Assembly: GCA_951213105.1 (NCBI GenBank) | Contig: OX578134.1 | Coordinates: 136,583,793 to 136,647,792, forward strand | Origin: Amaurobius ferox | Taxonomy: Eukaryota; Arthropoda; Arachnida; Araneae; Amaurobiidae | Direction of reading: 5' to 3' | Length of the DNA: 64,000 bases | In this document: positions 34,263 through 46,789 of the stretch, one piece after another | How the letters are laid out: each line of letters begins with the position of its first letter | Position numbering within the stretch: position 1 is the first letter of the stretch | The notes under the pieces: generated by a model | Seen by the model: the letters and a program-made list of their open reading frames with translations, nothing else | Database searches by the model: none | What the model was told of the DNA's origin: nothing | Translations under genes and position numbers: made by a program

Positions 34263-37200
34263 ATAGTAGTTGTACATAACTTAGAAGACACTAATTGGAT
34301 TGCATTTTCATTTACTTAACTATAATTTTTTTTCATGTCATACATATATTTTTTTACTAGTATTTTTTTTGCATTTTATTAAAAACTTACTTATCATGGA
34401 ATAAAACCCATTTTAATGTCTTCTACGACAAGTTTCAAAATTTATAAACGAAGCAAATATAATTTATACTAAACAGGTAATGACACGAACTCCCCCATAA
34501 AAATACACGGAACAACTAACCACGGGAGTTCTAACCCGCAGTTGGGGCAAATTATCACACTTTTTTGCTATCATTGAAAAGTAAAAGTCATTATTTACCA
34601 CTGATATAAATCTTCCGTAATTTTTATAATTAGGTAAAAGTTGCGAATGGTGCAGAAGAAGTTTGATTTATATTTATAAGAATAATGAGAAAAATGGAAA
34701 TGTAAAAATTGAGACATAGCCCCGCTCTACTCTGTATATCAAGAAAAAGTATTATGATGGAGTCAAAAATACATCTGTATTTTGATAGATTTATAAGTGT
34801 AATTCAGAACCGAATTCATCAAAAACGTTTATATTAAAAATATATATTGCATGAAAAATATATTTTAATGTCATTTTGTTGAATATTACATATTAGTAGT
34901 ATTTCTTTAACACACTCGTTAATTTTAAAAAAAAAATGAAAGGAAGTAATGAATTCAATTATTGAAATACATTTCTCAATTTTTATTAATGGATCCCACG
35001 AATATTGTCTTTCTGTGCTTTGTACGGTTTGCTAGTTTAAGAAAAAATGAACATTATTATTCCGCTATCAATTCAAATTATCTAAAAGCCAGGAAAAAGG
35101 GAGTATTAAATTAGAAAATATGTGTTTCTAAGTAATTTAATCTCATATTTACAGAAGTATCGTTTTACTGGAGTACATTATTATTTGAAATGACAATCAA
35201 TTCTAGTAAATGCGTAATTGCATTTAGAATCTTTTGCGTTTTTAGGAGCTGTAAAATCTTTTCAAATGACTATTGGATTGGAAGTATGAAATAAAATGAA
35301 TACGTTCTCATTTAGAATTTAAGAAAAACAGTAATTTTATATGGCCACTCATATGTTTTTCCATTTGAGAAAATGAAAAAAAAATAAAATGTTGAAAATT
35401 CTTATTATTGTAAGAATTAGAAATATGATTCTATAAATGACGTTTGATCGTGACTGTATTTTTTCTCTTGGAATCTCTTTGAAAAGTCTATATTAACTTA
35501 GGTCAAATTTCTTATTAAAATATCGCGATAGTGTTAGTAAAAATGTCTTTAAATAAATCACATAATAATCAATACAATGCTCCAATTTCAGTTAAATTAC
35601 TTACCTCTCACATGCGACAGAAAATTCCGGAAAATATTGGGAAGAAAAGAGCTCTTACTGGGAATTTCTACTAAAAGAAACAAGTAGAATTCCATTAATC
35701 AACCCTTCAAAATGCAACTGAAAAACACGGAGTATGTACGAGAGAAGGAAAGGAATTCTCAATGAAAGAGGAATTCTCAGAACATACAACTAAAAGAAGC
35801 AAAATATATTTTTATCAATGCGTTTATGTCATTCAACAACAAAAATCATTTTCGAATTTTTTATGATGTTTAAGTGAGAGGTGAGGCTCTTCAATGGAAT
35901 TCTTCCAAATTTTAAATTAAGGCAAAAACTGGGATGCTTTCCCCTGGAGCACGACAGATCGACGAAATTCTACAATATACACTGTGAAATTCTGTAGCTT
36001 ACAAACTCTCATTACTCATGCAAACATGGCTATTTCAATTACATCTATATTATTTCGTATTTTTCTGTATTTATTTATTTTATATTTATAATTTAATCAG
36101 CAAAAAATTGCAGTTCAAAGATAAATCATTATAATCATCTTGTTTGCCTCCCAAATTCATATTTCCTTAATGTACTGTTTTTCTCTTTGCTTCCTTTCCA
36201 TAACACTACATGGCGCCATCGTGGGTTCTGGCGTTTAGTAATTTTCTATTTGGTCGCCATCCTATAGTGAACGCCTGCTCGTACTGCTTTGGTCGCATGC
36301 TTTGGTCGCCTGCTCGTACTGAAGCAAGAAATCTAGAGATTTTCCAAACGAACATATGCATATTTAACTTTATTTGCTCTTCATTTAACGCTGTGATCTA
36401 GTTTCTTTTGACTTTTACATAACGTCACAATTTATACTATTACTCAGTCGGAATTTTAAATCCACTACAATACACAATATATGCAACGGAAAAATAACTA
36501 AATGTATTCGAATTCAAGTTTACACATTTCACAATAGAATCAGATTCAATATTTTTTAGCTGTACCGCTGTGTCTGCATGTCAATCTGTCCAGGAAGTGT
36601 ATGTGCACTCTATCTCAAAAACTGTCATTCCAATTTTTAAGACAGTTGGCAATTAGGCAAATAATGCATTATTCTGGCTCTGGTTAGTATGAATTAAAAG
36701 CATTGAATTAGCCTTTTTAAAATGATCTGAAAAAAAAAACTGAAATCGGCAGCGGAAAACTTTCCCTATATAATTATTGCTGGATTCCCCAATAGGCACA
36801 TTAAGTACGTGTTTAGGGCACCAGCAAATTAAGGGGCACCCATAAAAATCCAAAAGGTATTAATTTGTATATTTTTGCTTAATGCTTACCTAATAATATA
36901 GGGCAGTGAATTTTCTACAGCCCCACGTACACTTTTGGGGCCCGAGCAACCTTTAACATTTTTCTGTCTTCCATGGTTATATAGTGGTTACCTCCTTTAA
37001 TGGTGACTTTATTACACCTCATCAATATTAATGTAATCAATTGGTCAGTATTACAGTAAGTAGTAACATTATCCGCCTAAAAATGGTGGTTGGGAGGGGA
37101 GAAGCTCTGTGTGAAATTTTTGAAGTCCGTTTAACGCCAGGGTGTCTTTTCAATTACAATTTCATTATAGTTCGTTAAAAATTAAAATATTGCTAATTAT

Positions 37201-39345
37201 GCTGTAGTTAGGGCCCAAACTACAGCAACCCGTAGATAATGCGAATCTGTTAGGATCATTATCCATTGGGCGTATGTGATCCTTCGTCTGGAGGCCCCTA
37301 AATGACTGAGATCCTAAGAAATTTAACTAAAAGATGTTAGTTTGAAGAGGTGAAATGACATTACCCAAACTCAAATAAATAAAAGGAATTAGCCAAGAAC
37401 ACGTGCATTACAAAAACGCTTAAATCTCTGATATACACTGAAAGTGAACTACTAGAAATTAGTTTGATCAGATAATAGAAGAATTTTATCACGGAAAGAT
37501 TTTTAAATAATTGGCTCTTTAAATTTAATTATGTTATTATTATTAATTTTCTTTTTGCAATTTTGTTACTTTCAAAGAAACCACAGGAAATGCATTAAAA
37601 ATAATTAGTGTTATTTATTTATTTATTAAATTTTTGTTAATAATATCGTTCATCTTTAGAATTTTTTGGTGGCCTGTGAATCTGTTAATTAAAATTCTTG
37701 AAATGTTCCTTTATCTCTCTATATTTAAAAAAAAGCTAGATGCAACAGCTGACCAAATCCGTTTAAAATAGAGAGATTTTCAAGGCTAGAGAAGGACCTA
37801 TGGCATCAAATGATTTGCAGTTTGACATGACGATTCAGAATATATTGCCATGTGTCGCCTGCTATTTTGGTTACAATCCGGTGAAAATTTCTATTTGTTA
37901 TACAATTTTAAAGTGAAAATATTTTTATCCTACTTTTGTAGGAAAATTTTTATTTCTTTGTTGTATCTTCAAAATCTAATCTTTCATTGTTGAAAAGGCT
38001 GTTACTATCTCAAGAGAAAAAATAATGAGATGGTTTAACTTTCTTTGTCGAAAAAGCTATTGCCAATTCAAAAATTTATTTTCAGTAAATATAAAAGTGG
38101 GGAATGTGTAAAATTTTAATTACATGATTTCATTCCGAATCACTATTTCAGCAAGTGAAAAAGTGATCAGGAAAAATTCAAAACTTGAAATAACATTTCG
38201 ATGTGGATCTCGTATCGACATTAATTCTGCCATATCAGGTTCAAATTTTCCATTTATTTTAAGACCGAAGGGTCATTGGTTATAATTTTAGCGCCAATCA
38301 TCTGGACAGTAATTTGTTAATCCCCAAATAGATAACAGTTGTTACCCCATAAATATGATTTTTTCTAAAAATATAAAATGAAATATTTATGCGGACCTTT
38401 AATATATATCGATAATATTTCATTGATATATCCTATATAAAAATTTTTTTCGTTTGATCATGGGTGCTAAAAGTCTGGAAACTTCAAGAACGCTGTCCCA
38501 AATATCGAACGCAGCTAATTAAAATAAGATGAAAAATCATACTCAATATCAACGAGTAAACAACGTAACTCAAATAAATAAACTGTTTTGAGCATGCATT
38601 TGTCATGATGAGTTTATTATTGAAACTCAGCGTAACATTCCTTTGATTTTTGCTAATGCGTACCTAAATCATATTTTTCGCTAAGTGAAGAACTTCCTCA
38701 ATTTGCAGCTTTCTTTTGGAAAAGATACTTCACATACTTCAGTCAGAGGTATAACCAAAAACATGGGATCCTTTTTAAGGTCCTTTCCTTAATATCACTA
38801 CCTCTGAAAATTTTAAGGATCAATTCTGGAGCCCGTCGCATAGGACCATTTTGATAAAGATAAAGTTAAGGGCATAGACTTTGCCAAGATCATCGTAAAG
38901 GGACATTCGACGATCAAATGAGTAACTTAATTTGTTAAGTATAAATCTTGGGGAGGACTAATGACATTTTTTTTCGGACAGGAAGAAAATTATCAGCGCC
39001 ACTGCCTAGAGACATCAAATATGTCTGTGCTTTGGGCCCCAACCAATTTTAATCCGGCTCTGTATATAATACAATAAATTTGCTTATTTTATAGTGAAAA
39101 AATGATGTATAAGATCTACGATACGATGCTTTTAATGTCAACATTTGGCGTTTTTACGCATGTACATTTTGGCACATGCATATTTGACGTTTTTTTCCGG
39201 ATAGCCATGTAAACATATTTTGAAGTATCTAATTAACTTATATTTCATGCAACTCTAAATTGGCAATTATCAATATTGATAACATCTTCAATAAGCAATG
39301 GAGTACATTTATTAAAATATTTAGATGATTTATTCATCAATTAGC
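34263..39345. other. Long AT-rich stretch without recognised gene
   Basis: No convincing gene was seen. It holds a repeat segment at about 35085-35330 that is related to 48010-48250, a degenerate repeat E-like start near 34745 (AGTATTATGATGGAGTCAAAA), and GC-richer scraps at 36780-36960 and 38990-39060 that end in words such as GGGGCCCGAGCAACC and GGGCCCCAACCAATTTTAAT. Such scraps look like ends of decayed elements but could not be classified. Confidence 0.4.
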
Positions 39346-39349
39346 AAAA

Positions 39350-40070
39350 TATCGCAAAGTTAGCGATATTTCGCTAAATGAATCATCAAATTTGGCAGAT
39401 TTATCGCCATAAGTTACAAACAAATGGAAAGAAGAGCATTTCTTATATATAAATAGATTTTGATGATTTTTTTGTCTTCAAAATACAAAACTACTATCAA
39501 AGTATATTCTTGTGAATGGAATGAACTAGATCCGCGAGAACAATGTTAACAAATTTAACTCATAATATTATATATGAAAAGTGAGCATATTTCACAGTGG
39601 TTAATGCTATTCTTAATTTTATGTAATATTTTATAAATTTATTAGAAAAAAGTCCAATATCTCCAGAACAGTTCTTCACTCTAGACTTTGTGTCAATCAT
39701 TTTCCAATGAAAAATTACATAAGAAATGATAATTTAAATAACATTATTACAGAATGTGATTATTTGATGATTTTTTCAAAATTTGATTCGAAAATTTGGA
39801 GATCTGCCGGGATTTGATTGCGTTTAAAATCAAGAGGCTTCCAGTACTCACGGATGGTAATTGTTTTACCAAATTTTGTCCAAAAATCTCCATTTATACG
39901 TGAGATATTATTTTCTCCGACTCACACACACATATATACACAAACATCCGCTCCAAAACGATCGATCCAAGTTCAGGGATGCTGGAAACGTGCTTTTACG
40001 TCGAAAACTTGAATTCAAATTTTCAAACATGTCACAATAATTTCCCTATATATTATACTATGTATATTCA
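39350..40070 (-). repeat. Dispersed repeat E, copy 3, inverted
   Basis: Read on the minus strand it has the E order: a TATA..GGGAAATTATTGTGACA start near 40060, a GAATTCAAGTTTTCGACG block, an ACACACA tract, the ATTTCTTATGTAATTTTTCA block near 39725, and the GGCGATAAA..GCGAAATATCGC block near 39370-39410. It is more diverged than copies 1 and 2. Confidence 0.55.
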
Positions 40071-40637
40071 ATATAATATTGCAAAATATGGAAAGAAACT
40101 AATTTAAAACAAAATAATAGGCAATAAACGCGATAATTATTTTCCTAAAACGTTACACACACTGGATAATACTAAACAGCATGTGAAAATTCATTTAAAT
40201 TAATTTTTATATTATAATATAAACTTCAATAAACAGAAATTTCTATACAAAATCACCCAATTCATTAGAGGAAATGTACCTCAGTAAAGCCATAAAAGAT
40301 CCAAATACCATTCTAGAGGCGTACAGAGCCATTGATATAATGTACTTTTAAATAAATATCTATTTAATTTGTTATTTTGTACAATAAAACTAAAATACAT
40401 ATAGATAATGAAGATAAAAAACTGAAGTTCAATATGTAATGATAGATTTTGTCCGACCCCTTCACATTTTTATGCATGCAAACAAGATGTAGTGGATCAC
40501 AAATGTAATGTAATATACAAAGAGTGGTAACATGTCATAACTATAAAGCGATTAAGTAATAAATTAAAGATAAATCTTTAGACTTTAAAATAGTCATTTA
40601 AAAAACCTCCTACAAATTGTATATATAACAATTAAAA

Positions 40638-40679
40638 GCCAGAGCGCTTTCGGACATCTTTATACCCTTCTTCAGTGGC
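40638..40679 (-). ncRNA. Hammerhead ribozyme candidate, left arm
   Basis: On the minus strand the order is stem I strand GCCA, core CTGAAGA, one extra A, stem II GGGTAT paired with ATGTCC across the loop AAAG, core GAAA, a very short GCGC stem III, the cleavage triplet CTC, and the stem I partner TGGC. All conserved core residues of the CUGANGA..GAAA..NUH pattern are present. The extra A before stem II departs from the strict consensus. GCGC is self-complementary, so stem III may form between two molecules. Confidence 0.65.
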
Positions 40680-40855
40680 ATTAAATGAAATTCGCAAACA
40701 ACATGCTTAAATACCATCCACATTGGTAGGCCAAATTTGCATATAACAAATTTGCAAAATTTATATATTTTTGTGATGATGACGATTGTTATTTGCAAAT
40801 TTGGCCTACCAATGTGGATGACATTTAAACATGCTGGCTGCGAATTTCATTTAAT

Positions 40856-40897
40856 GCCACTGAGGAAGGGCATAAAGATGCCCGAAAGTGCTCTGGC
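40856..40897 (+). ncRNA. Hammerhead ribozyme candidate, right arm
   Basis: On the plus strand the order is GCCA, core CTGAGGA, an extra A, a perfect six-pair stem II GGGCAT/ATGCCC with loop AAAG, GAAA, GTGC, the triplet CTC and TGGC. Stem I pairs four of four. Compared with the left arm there are changes in stem II that keep or improve pairing, which supports selection on the fold at some time. Stem III is again only a short, nearly palindromic word. Confidence 0.68.
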
Positions 40898-41369
40898 TTT
40901 TAATTTTTATATATACGTCTGTAGGAGATTTATTGAATGACTTTTTTAAAATCTAAAGATTTGTCTTTAATTTATTACTTAATCGCAATGTAATATGTCC
41001 AACCCATGATATTACGGCCCTTATGTATAGTAACAAATTCCAATATAGTAGGAAAACTTTAATACAAATTTGATTTTATTTTTACTTCTAGATCCCTCTA
41101 TAAATCAATCAAGTTTGTGTTCGTGTCTATTAAAGTAAGCGTACCAAGTCTCTTGTAAATCGAATGTTTGGTTTGAAATATACCGCGGTCTGAGAAGAAG
41201 CATAAAATGTTTAACTTCTCAAGAATGTCTCGCTTGATATCAATTTATTTCTGGTTCCAGATACTTAAAAAGACTTTATTCATTGGATAGAGAGGAGTAT
41301 ATTTCATTTTTATGACCTTTTCTTTCTATTTAGTTCGAAGTAAAATTTCTCAATGGAATATGTAAGCGT

Positions 41370-41610
41370 AACATTTTTAACATACTTATTACATACGAGT
41401 ATAACATTTTTAACATACTTATAACATGTAATATTTTTTTTCTTTTTTTCCAGAAAAGTGAACCTACATACGAGTACGTACTGCATTGAGAGACTGCATA
41501 GTAAATATTGTGGCAATTTTTCGCCACAATATTTACTTACCAATTATGTACAATATTTACAATATTTACAATATTACAATATTTACAATATTGCAATTAC
41601 CAAATATTTA
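41370..41610. repeat. Short local duplications and a perfect hairpin
   Basis: A ~33-base block (AACATTTTTAACATACTTAT and neighbours) occurs twice at about 41368-41428. At 41501-41536 a 14-base arm GTAAATATTGTGGC pairs perfectly with GCCACAATATTTAC across an 8-base loop. Just downstream ACAATATTT recurs several times (41550-41610). Confidence 0.6.
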
Positions 41611-41691
41611 CAATATTACAGATCGTCTTAAAAATGACATACACGTATACACAATAATTACTTAAACGTAAACAATTAATTAAACTGTGCA

Positions 41692-41778
41692 TGCACTCGA
41701 TAAATTTAAATAAATTACCAATTCGAATTACAGATATCCACCTGTCCAGTTGACTCTCAAACAATTGAGCTATTGGAA
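41692..41778 (-). repeat. tRNA-derived SINE, degenerate copy
   Basis: The minus strand reads CCAATAGCTCAATTGTTTGA then GAGTCAACTGGACAGG and AATTCGAATTGG. This matches the copy at 48636-48710 through the A-box and B-box region with about two thirds of positions conserved. The B box has decayed (TAATTCGAATT). Confidence 0.5.
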
Positions 41779-41989
41779 CTTATTTTCTTCTGTAATTGAA
41801 GTGTCCTCTAACATCGGCTTCGACCTGAAGATTTCCTCTTCAGATCGAAGTGCAACTCTTGTAAATTCACAGAATGGGGAAGTGTGCATATTTTCGCAAC
41901 CTCCTCTGTTGTTCTCATCATCGTAACAGTCAGTTAATTCCTCATCAAAATATTTTAACATAGTGGCAGCAGACAGCACTAATACACCT

Positions 41990-44855
41990 GGTGAGATTTA
42001 AAGAGTAAGGGGTGGTACGTATATAATTTTTTCTAGGTTGATTAGACCCTGTAATGCATTCTTTTTTACCTTTGCGTAGATATAACTGCGCGACTGGTAT
42101 GGTGAACATTCGTTGATTTTGATCAAAAGATCCCTCTCTGTTTTACTGACAGAGTATATGCTTTAAGAGATCTACTATTCCCTTCTTTTGTTACTTTATC
42201 GTGACCAATTTCAATTTGTTACTCATTCAATATTATTATTATGTTATTATTTTCAATATAGCCATGACTTCGTCAAGCATATTCTGATAATATTTCTTCG
42301 TTAGTTTCAACTCAGTAGGTTATCCTGACCTGATAGGTTATCCTGGCCTTGTAGATTATCCTGACATAGTATAGCACTCTTGGTAAAATAGGTTAATAAG
42401 TAATAACCATTTATCATAGTATCTACTACAGAATTTCTTGGGATGTCATTACCTTTCACAACATCAGTCATCGTCACACAACAGGCTCATAGTCAGAAAA
42501 AAAATTCAAGGAAAGAAGGAAATGAAAACATAAATTATTTTTTAAAATAAAGGGAATTTATAATTGATCAATAATTATATATTTAAAATGCGCATACCTC
42601 TCACAATACATTTAAATATATATTAAATGGCAAAAGTCCGTTCCCTCAGGAATTGACCTAAAATATATATATAAAGGACCTAAATTTCGGAGGGCTTAGG
42701 CCCCCGGGGCCCCTCTCGGGCTTTGTTCATATCCCACAATATAAGTTTCAACATAGCAAAATGTTCTGCAAGTTTATGCTATCACTAAAATCCATGATAA
42801 AAAGCAAGAGCTTAGAAAATAGTGGGCTCAACAACACACAGGTATCGGATCTCGTCCCCGCCCCTAATTTAAGGAACCGCTACCCCCCCCCCCCCCTCCC
42901 TACCACATCAAGGTACCCAGGACCAGAAATGCAAAGCAAAACTAAATTAAATTTGAACTCAAGATCAAATGTATATCTAAAACTAAAAATCGATATATTT
43001 AATGTTGCGGTAACGAATGAATTCTTGGAATTTTCAATTCAATTAAACAAGTATTTGTGCAAATTATTTAATTGTTTTGATAGTAGTTTAGCTGTTAAAA
43101 TATAATTGTTAGACATTTATTTAAAACCAAATATAATTGCTGAAAATCTTTTATGTTTTAAATAAACTAAATTACACGGTATTTTAGCCTTACAGAATTT
43201 TAATTTTAATCCTTATTTTCAAATGAGTCTAAGTCAAGGAATCTGACTGTAAAAGCAATAGATTATAACTATTTTTATTACAAATGTAATAAATCATTTA
43301 AAGGTTCAGAACTTGATCGGATCATGGGGATTAATTATGGAAAATTAAATAATCGTTAAATATAATGGGACATTAAATATTTTACGCTAGTATTTGATAA
43401 CATTGTTTTCGGTACATTCGTGTAGGGGCGCCCTAATAGAAATTCGGTTTATCTTTAATATTGCTACCTTTCACAATGTATTTTCAAAATTAAAGTTTAA
43501 AAAACATATTAGTTTCAGAAAACATATCAATGTTATGCAATGGAAAAAACAAAAGGTGTTCCCACTTATTTAATTTGCTTATATCGCTAACTTGTAATTA
43601 CAGTTGAATGAAAAAAATATTTCCCTACAGTATTATGCTACTGCAGTAAGAAGGTGAAATAAGATATGTCATATTTTATTTTATTGTACAAGTAACCCAT
43701 TTCTGCTCTGTAATAATGTATCTCATGTACGTAATTTCAATTTAAACAAGGTTTTCATTTAATAAAACTGTCTACAATTAAGGACTTCTGTTAATTTATC
43801 ATTCAATAATTCGATAGCATATGTATCGTTATGATTTACATATTAACAGCAAGCCTTTCATGTTTAAAAGAAATGCATTTTGAGGCATGACAAGATGTAT
43901 TTATCGATGATTTTTGCAAGCTTATAATTGAAAAATCTGTGAATAATCCAAATTAATCACCACTGCTAATGTCACTGTAAATAATCATCATATGTTCAAG
44001 GTGCAATGGTATAAAACTTTTCTTTGATATTACATGATCGACCGATTAGTGCTCGTGCTTTTCTAGATATTATAATATTCCAACGCTCAACGCTAAAGAT
44101 AATGCCCCTAAAATGAGACAAATTAAAAAAATATTTTGTTTTTATATTATTCTAAATGTTGTTGCAAATAAATAATAAGGACAATTAAATAATAACTATA
44201 CACTTTTCTTAATCGATGAACAAGAAAATTATTTTAATTTTTAGGGCTTGCAATGAAAGTTAATAAGTACATTACTCTGAAGCAAAAACGTTTTTCAAAT
44301 ATTCCTAATTTTATGCATTTAAAAAGATACTTGACAATTTACCGAGATCCAAATATTTACAACCAGAATAAGAGATAACTGGCTAAATTTGATTTTATAA
44401 AGCACCAGCATTTTCACTCGTTTTCTACATGCGAAGCTATTGCTCGCATATGAGAGAAACTTTTGATATTGCTATACCGACATTCAGATGTTATCGCTCA
44501 TCGGTAATATCTCAATGTTTTGTATCTGAATACTAGAAACTGTTCACGACGTTTCTCATGATTTAAAATACAAACATGTGATTAAAATTATACCGGAACT
44601 CACAGAAAATTCTGGAAAACCAAAAAACTCTTTAACAATACGCTCGATTATAACAACAACAAAAAATAACACTGCGCCGATGGTATTCTCGAAAATTCAG
44701 TCTTCACACGAACTGTATTTTTTTTAATTCGCAAAAATTCTCCTATTAATAGCATGCATTCTATTTGCACAGTATGTTTGAAGAGGAATTTTTCGATCTG
44801 TCCCATGGTGTTAAGATAGATGAGCTCGGTACGAGATTATATTAAGATAGATGAC

Positions 44856-44858
<3 letters not shown>
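41990..44858. other. AT-rich stretch without recognised gene
   Basis: No convincing gene was seen. It contains a GC-rich scrap at 42680-42720 (GGCTTAGGCCCCCGGGGCCC) next to a stretch of 14 Cs at 42883-42896, and a repeat segment at 43310-43425 related to 32075-32205. A 114-codon frame at 42761-43105 crosses the C run and shows no domain. Confidence 0.4.

Positions 44859-44900
<42 letters not shown>
44859..44900. repeat. (AT)n microsatellite
   Basis: This is a pure alternating AT run of about 42 bases. Confidence 0.9.
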
Positions 44901-44903
<3 letters not shown>

Positions 44904-46392
44904 AAAATCGTCAAAAGTGGTCTATATAGAACAGAGAACTAATTTTAAATACTCTCTAGAATAAGGTATATTGCCTGAGAAAAATTCAATCGAAATAAAT
45001 GGGATATTTATAGAGATAATTAGCTTGAAAGCGCGAATATTTGAACTTACACTTTTATATATTAATACGCAAACAAATTAGAAATATTTTAGCCATAAAT
45101 CGGATCGTAATTAAGTTTAACAAATTAGTGAAAAAGCTATATAAATACGTTAAACCGTTAATTAGTTATAAGTGATCATGGCAGACAGACAAACATAAAG
45201 AGCTTTTCATTTCTCGTTATTCCGCACTTCGTTATAGGACAATAAAATGTATAGTAGAATATTTCATGGACTCAACCTCAAAGACTTTAAAAGATTAACT
45301 GAAATTCATTGCAATTTTCAAGATATGCGTATTTTACTTAAGAACGCCTATTTGAGATTTGCCTTTTATATATTAGATTATTGTACATTATTGACGCTTT
45401 GAATAATATTCTTCCAAGAGAGGAAAATATGTATTTGATTTCTATTTGTCATGAGTATAGCTATCTCTTTTACTATATACTTTTGAAGTAATCTCAGTGT
45501 TAATCTTGATGTCACTCTTAATGCTTTGTGGATGGCATAGGGACACTTTTGAATTTTATTTCTGGTATTTCTCTACACCTCAACATTTCCTGAAAATCTT
45601 GATTAGATAAGCTATTAACAGAGACTCTGTTAATAGGCATTTATTCTAGATCATGAGATCAACACGATCTTCATTTTCGAAGTTTAGTACTTTAGTCTTT
45701 GAAGTTTAGTCTTTAAAGTTTAATCTTTGGTATCAGGAAGAGATGCGGTTGCGATTTTGCTGCCTCCCTTTTAATATGCCTCACAACTAATTTTCTCATG
45801 CTAACTTTAGAATCTGAGATCATAGATATTAAAATATATTTTGGATGACTAAAATACCCGTTTTGGTAGATTGTTTTCACCAAAATCGTCTTTAAGCCAT
45901 TATGCAGGTATTTTGAGTCATAAGTAACGTGCATGTCTGATTTGAGGTAAGGCATGATGGGTTTGCTTTCACTCAAATCACATGGGTTCCTACGAAACGA
46001 ATTCTCCCAATGTAAATTTTTCCGTCCTTAGCGTCAAAATAAGATGAAATATTCATCTTTGCTACGTTAAATGGCTGATCTATTTTGAAGTACTTCCCAT
46101 CTAATTCTATTTTTATCTACCACAAAGTCTATATTATCGACTTATATAGAAATGTACATCTCATAGCACACCAAATGCAATCTTTGTGAGCGACAAATCT
46201 AACCAGAAGTTCTGTACGGTCTGCAGCTTTTACAAAAATCTGCATTTAAATAAATGTTTTAAAGAAAATCTCAGAGCTGTAGACTATTAAGTCTTTCGAT
46301 TAATAAATTTGTTAGTTAATTCACATATTATATAAGTTTTCCGCTCTATCCAGAAACTAAAATTAAAGTAATGTATTTTTCGTAATTTATCA
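44901..46392. other. AT-rich stretch without recognised gene
   Basis: Nothing was identified beyond short low-complexity words. The longest frame (87 codons, minus strand, 45713-45976) has no recognisable domain. Confidence 0.35.
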
Positions 46393-46616
46393 CTTCAATT
46401 ACAGTTTAACTGAACTATCCTGAAATTTGGCGCGTCAAAAATATTTTACTTCAATTACAGTTTAACTGAACTATCCTGAAATTTGGCGCGTCAAAAATAT
46501 TTTACTTCAATTACAGTTTAACTGAACTATCCTGAAATTTGGCGCGTCAAAAATATTTTACTTCAATTACAGTTTAACTGAACTATCCTGAAATTTGGCG
46601 CGTCAAAAATATTTTA
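46393..46616. repeat. Perfect 56-bp tandem repeat, four units
   Basis: Units start at 46393, 46449, 46505 and 46561 and read identically. Each contains CAATTACAGTTTAACTGAAC (an internal AGTTTAACTGAACT dyad) and TTTGGCGCGTCAAA. TTTGGCGC matches the E2F site consensus TTTSGCGC. The lack of any difference among units implies recent expansion or homogenisation. Confidence 0.95.
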
Positions 46617-46789
46617 CGGTAATTATTTTTCGTATTATAATGGGTCTACAAGAAAAGTTTTCACATAAGCCAAAATCCAAAATCGTATAATTTTAACGAA
46701 TTTTCGATTCGGGATGATGTGGGGATATGTTCGTCTGTTTTAATAACATATTTTGTGCGACAAATGTCGCCCATTAGGCAGCTTTTCCG

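Larger units (their letters stand above)
40548..40986. mobile_element. Foldback element of Penelope-like terminal sequence
   Basis: Two arms of about 195 bases (40548-40746 and about 40786-40986) are inverted copies of each other around a short AT-rich loop. The outer ends read GCGATTAAGTAATAAATTAA and its complement. Each arm carries a hammerhead ribozyme motif on its own sense strand and encodes similar meaningless peptides. Hammerhead motifs in terminal repeats are a known trait of Penelope-like retroelements, which gives the tentative class. The arms differ at scattered positions, so the inversion is not brand new. The transcript of either strand could fold into one long hairpin. Confidence 0.65.

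Noticed and set aside
42761..43105. 114-codon frame as a gene
   Set aside because: It crosses a 14-base C run and an AT-rich low-complexity region; no domain and no coding-like composition.
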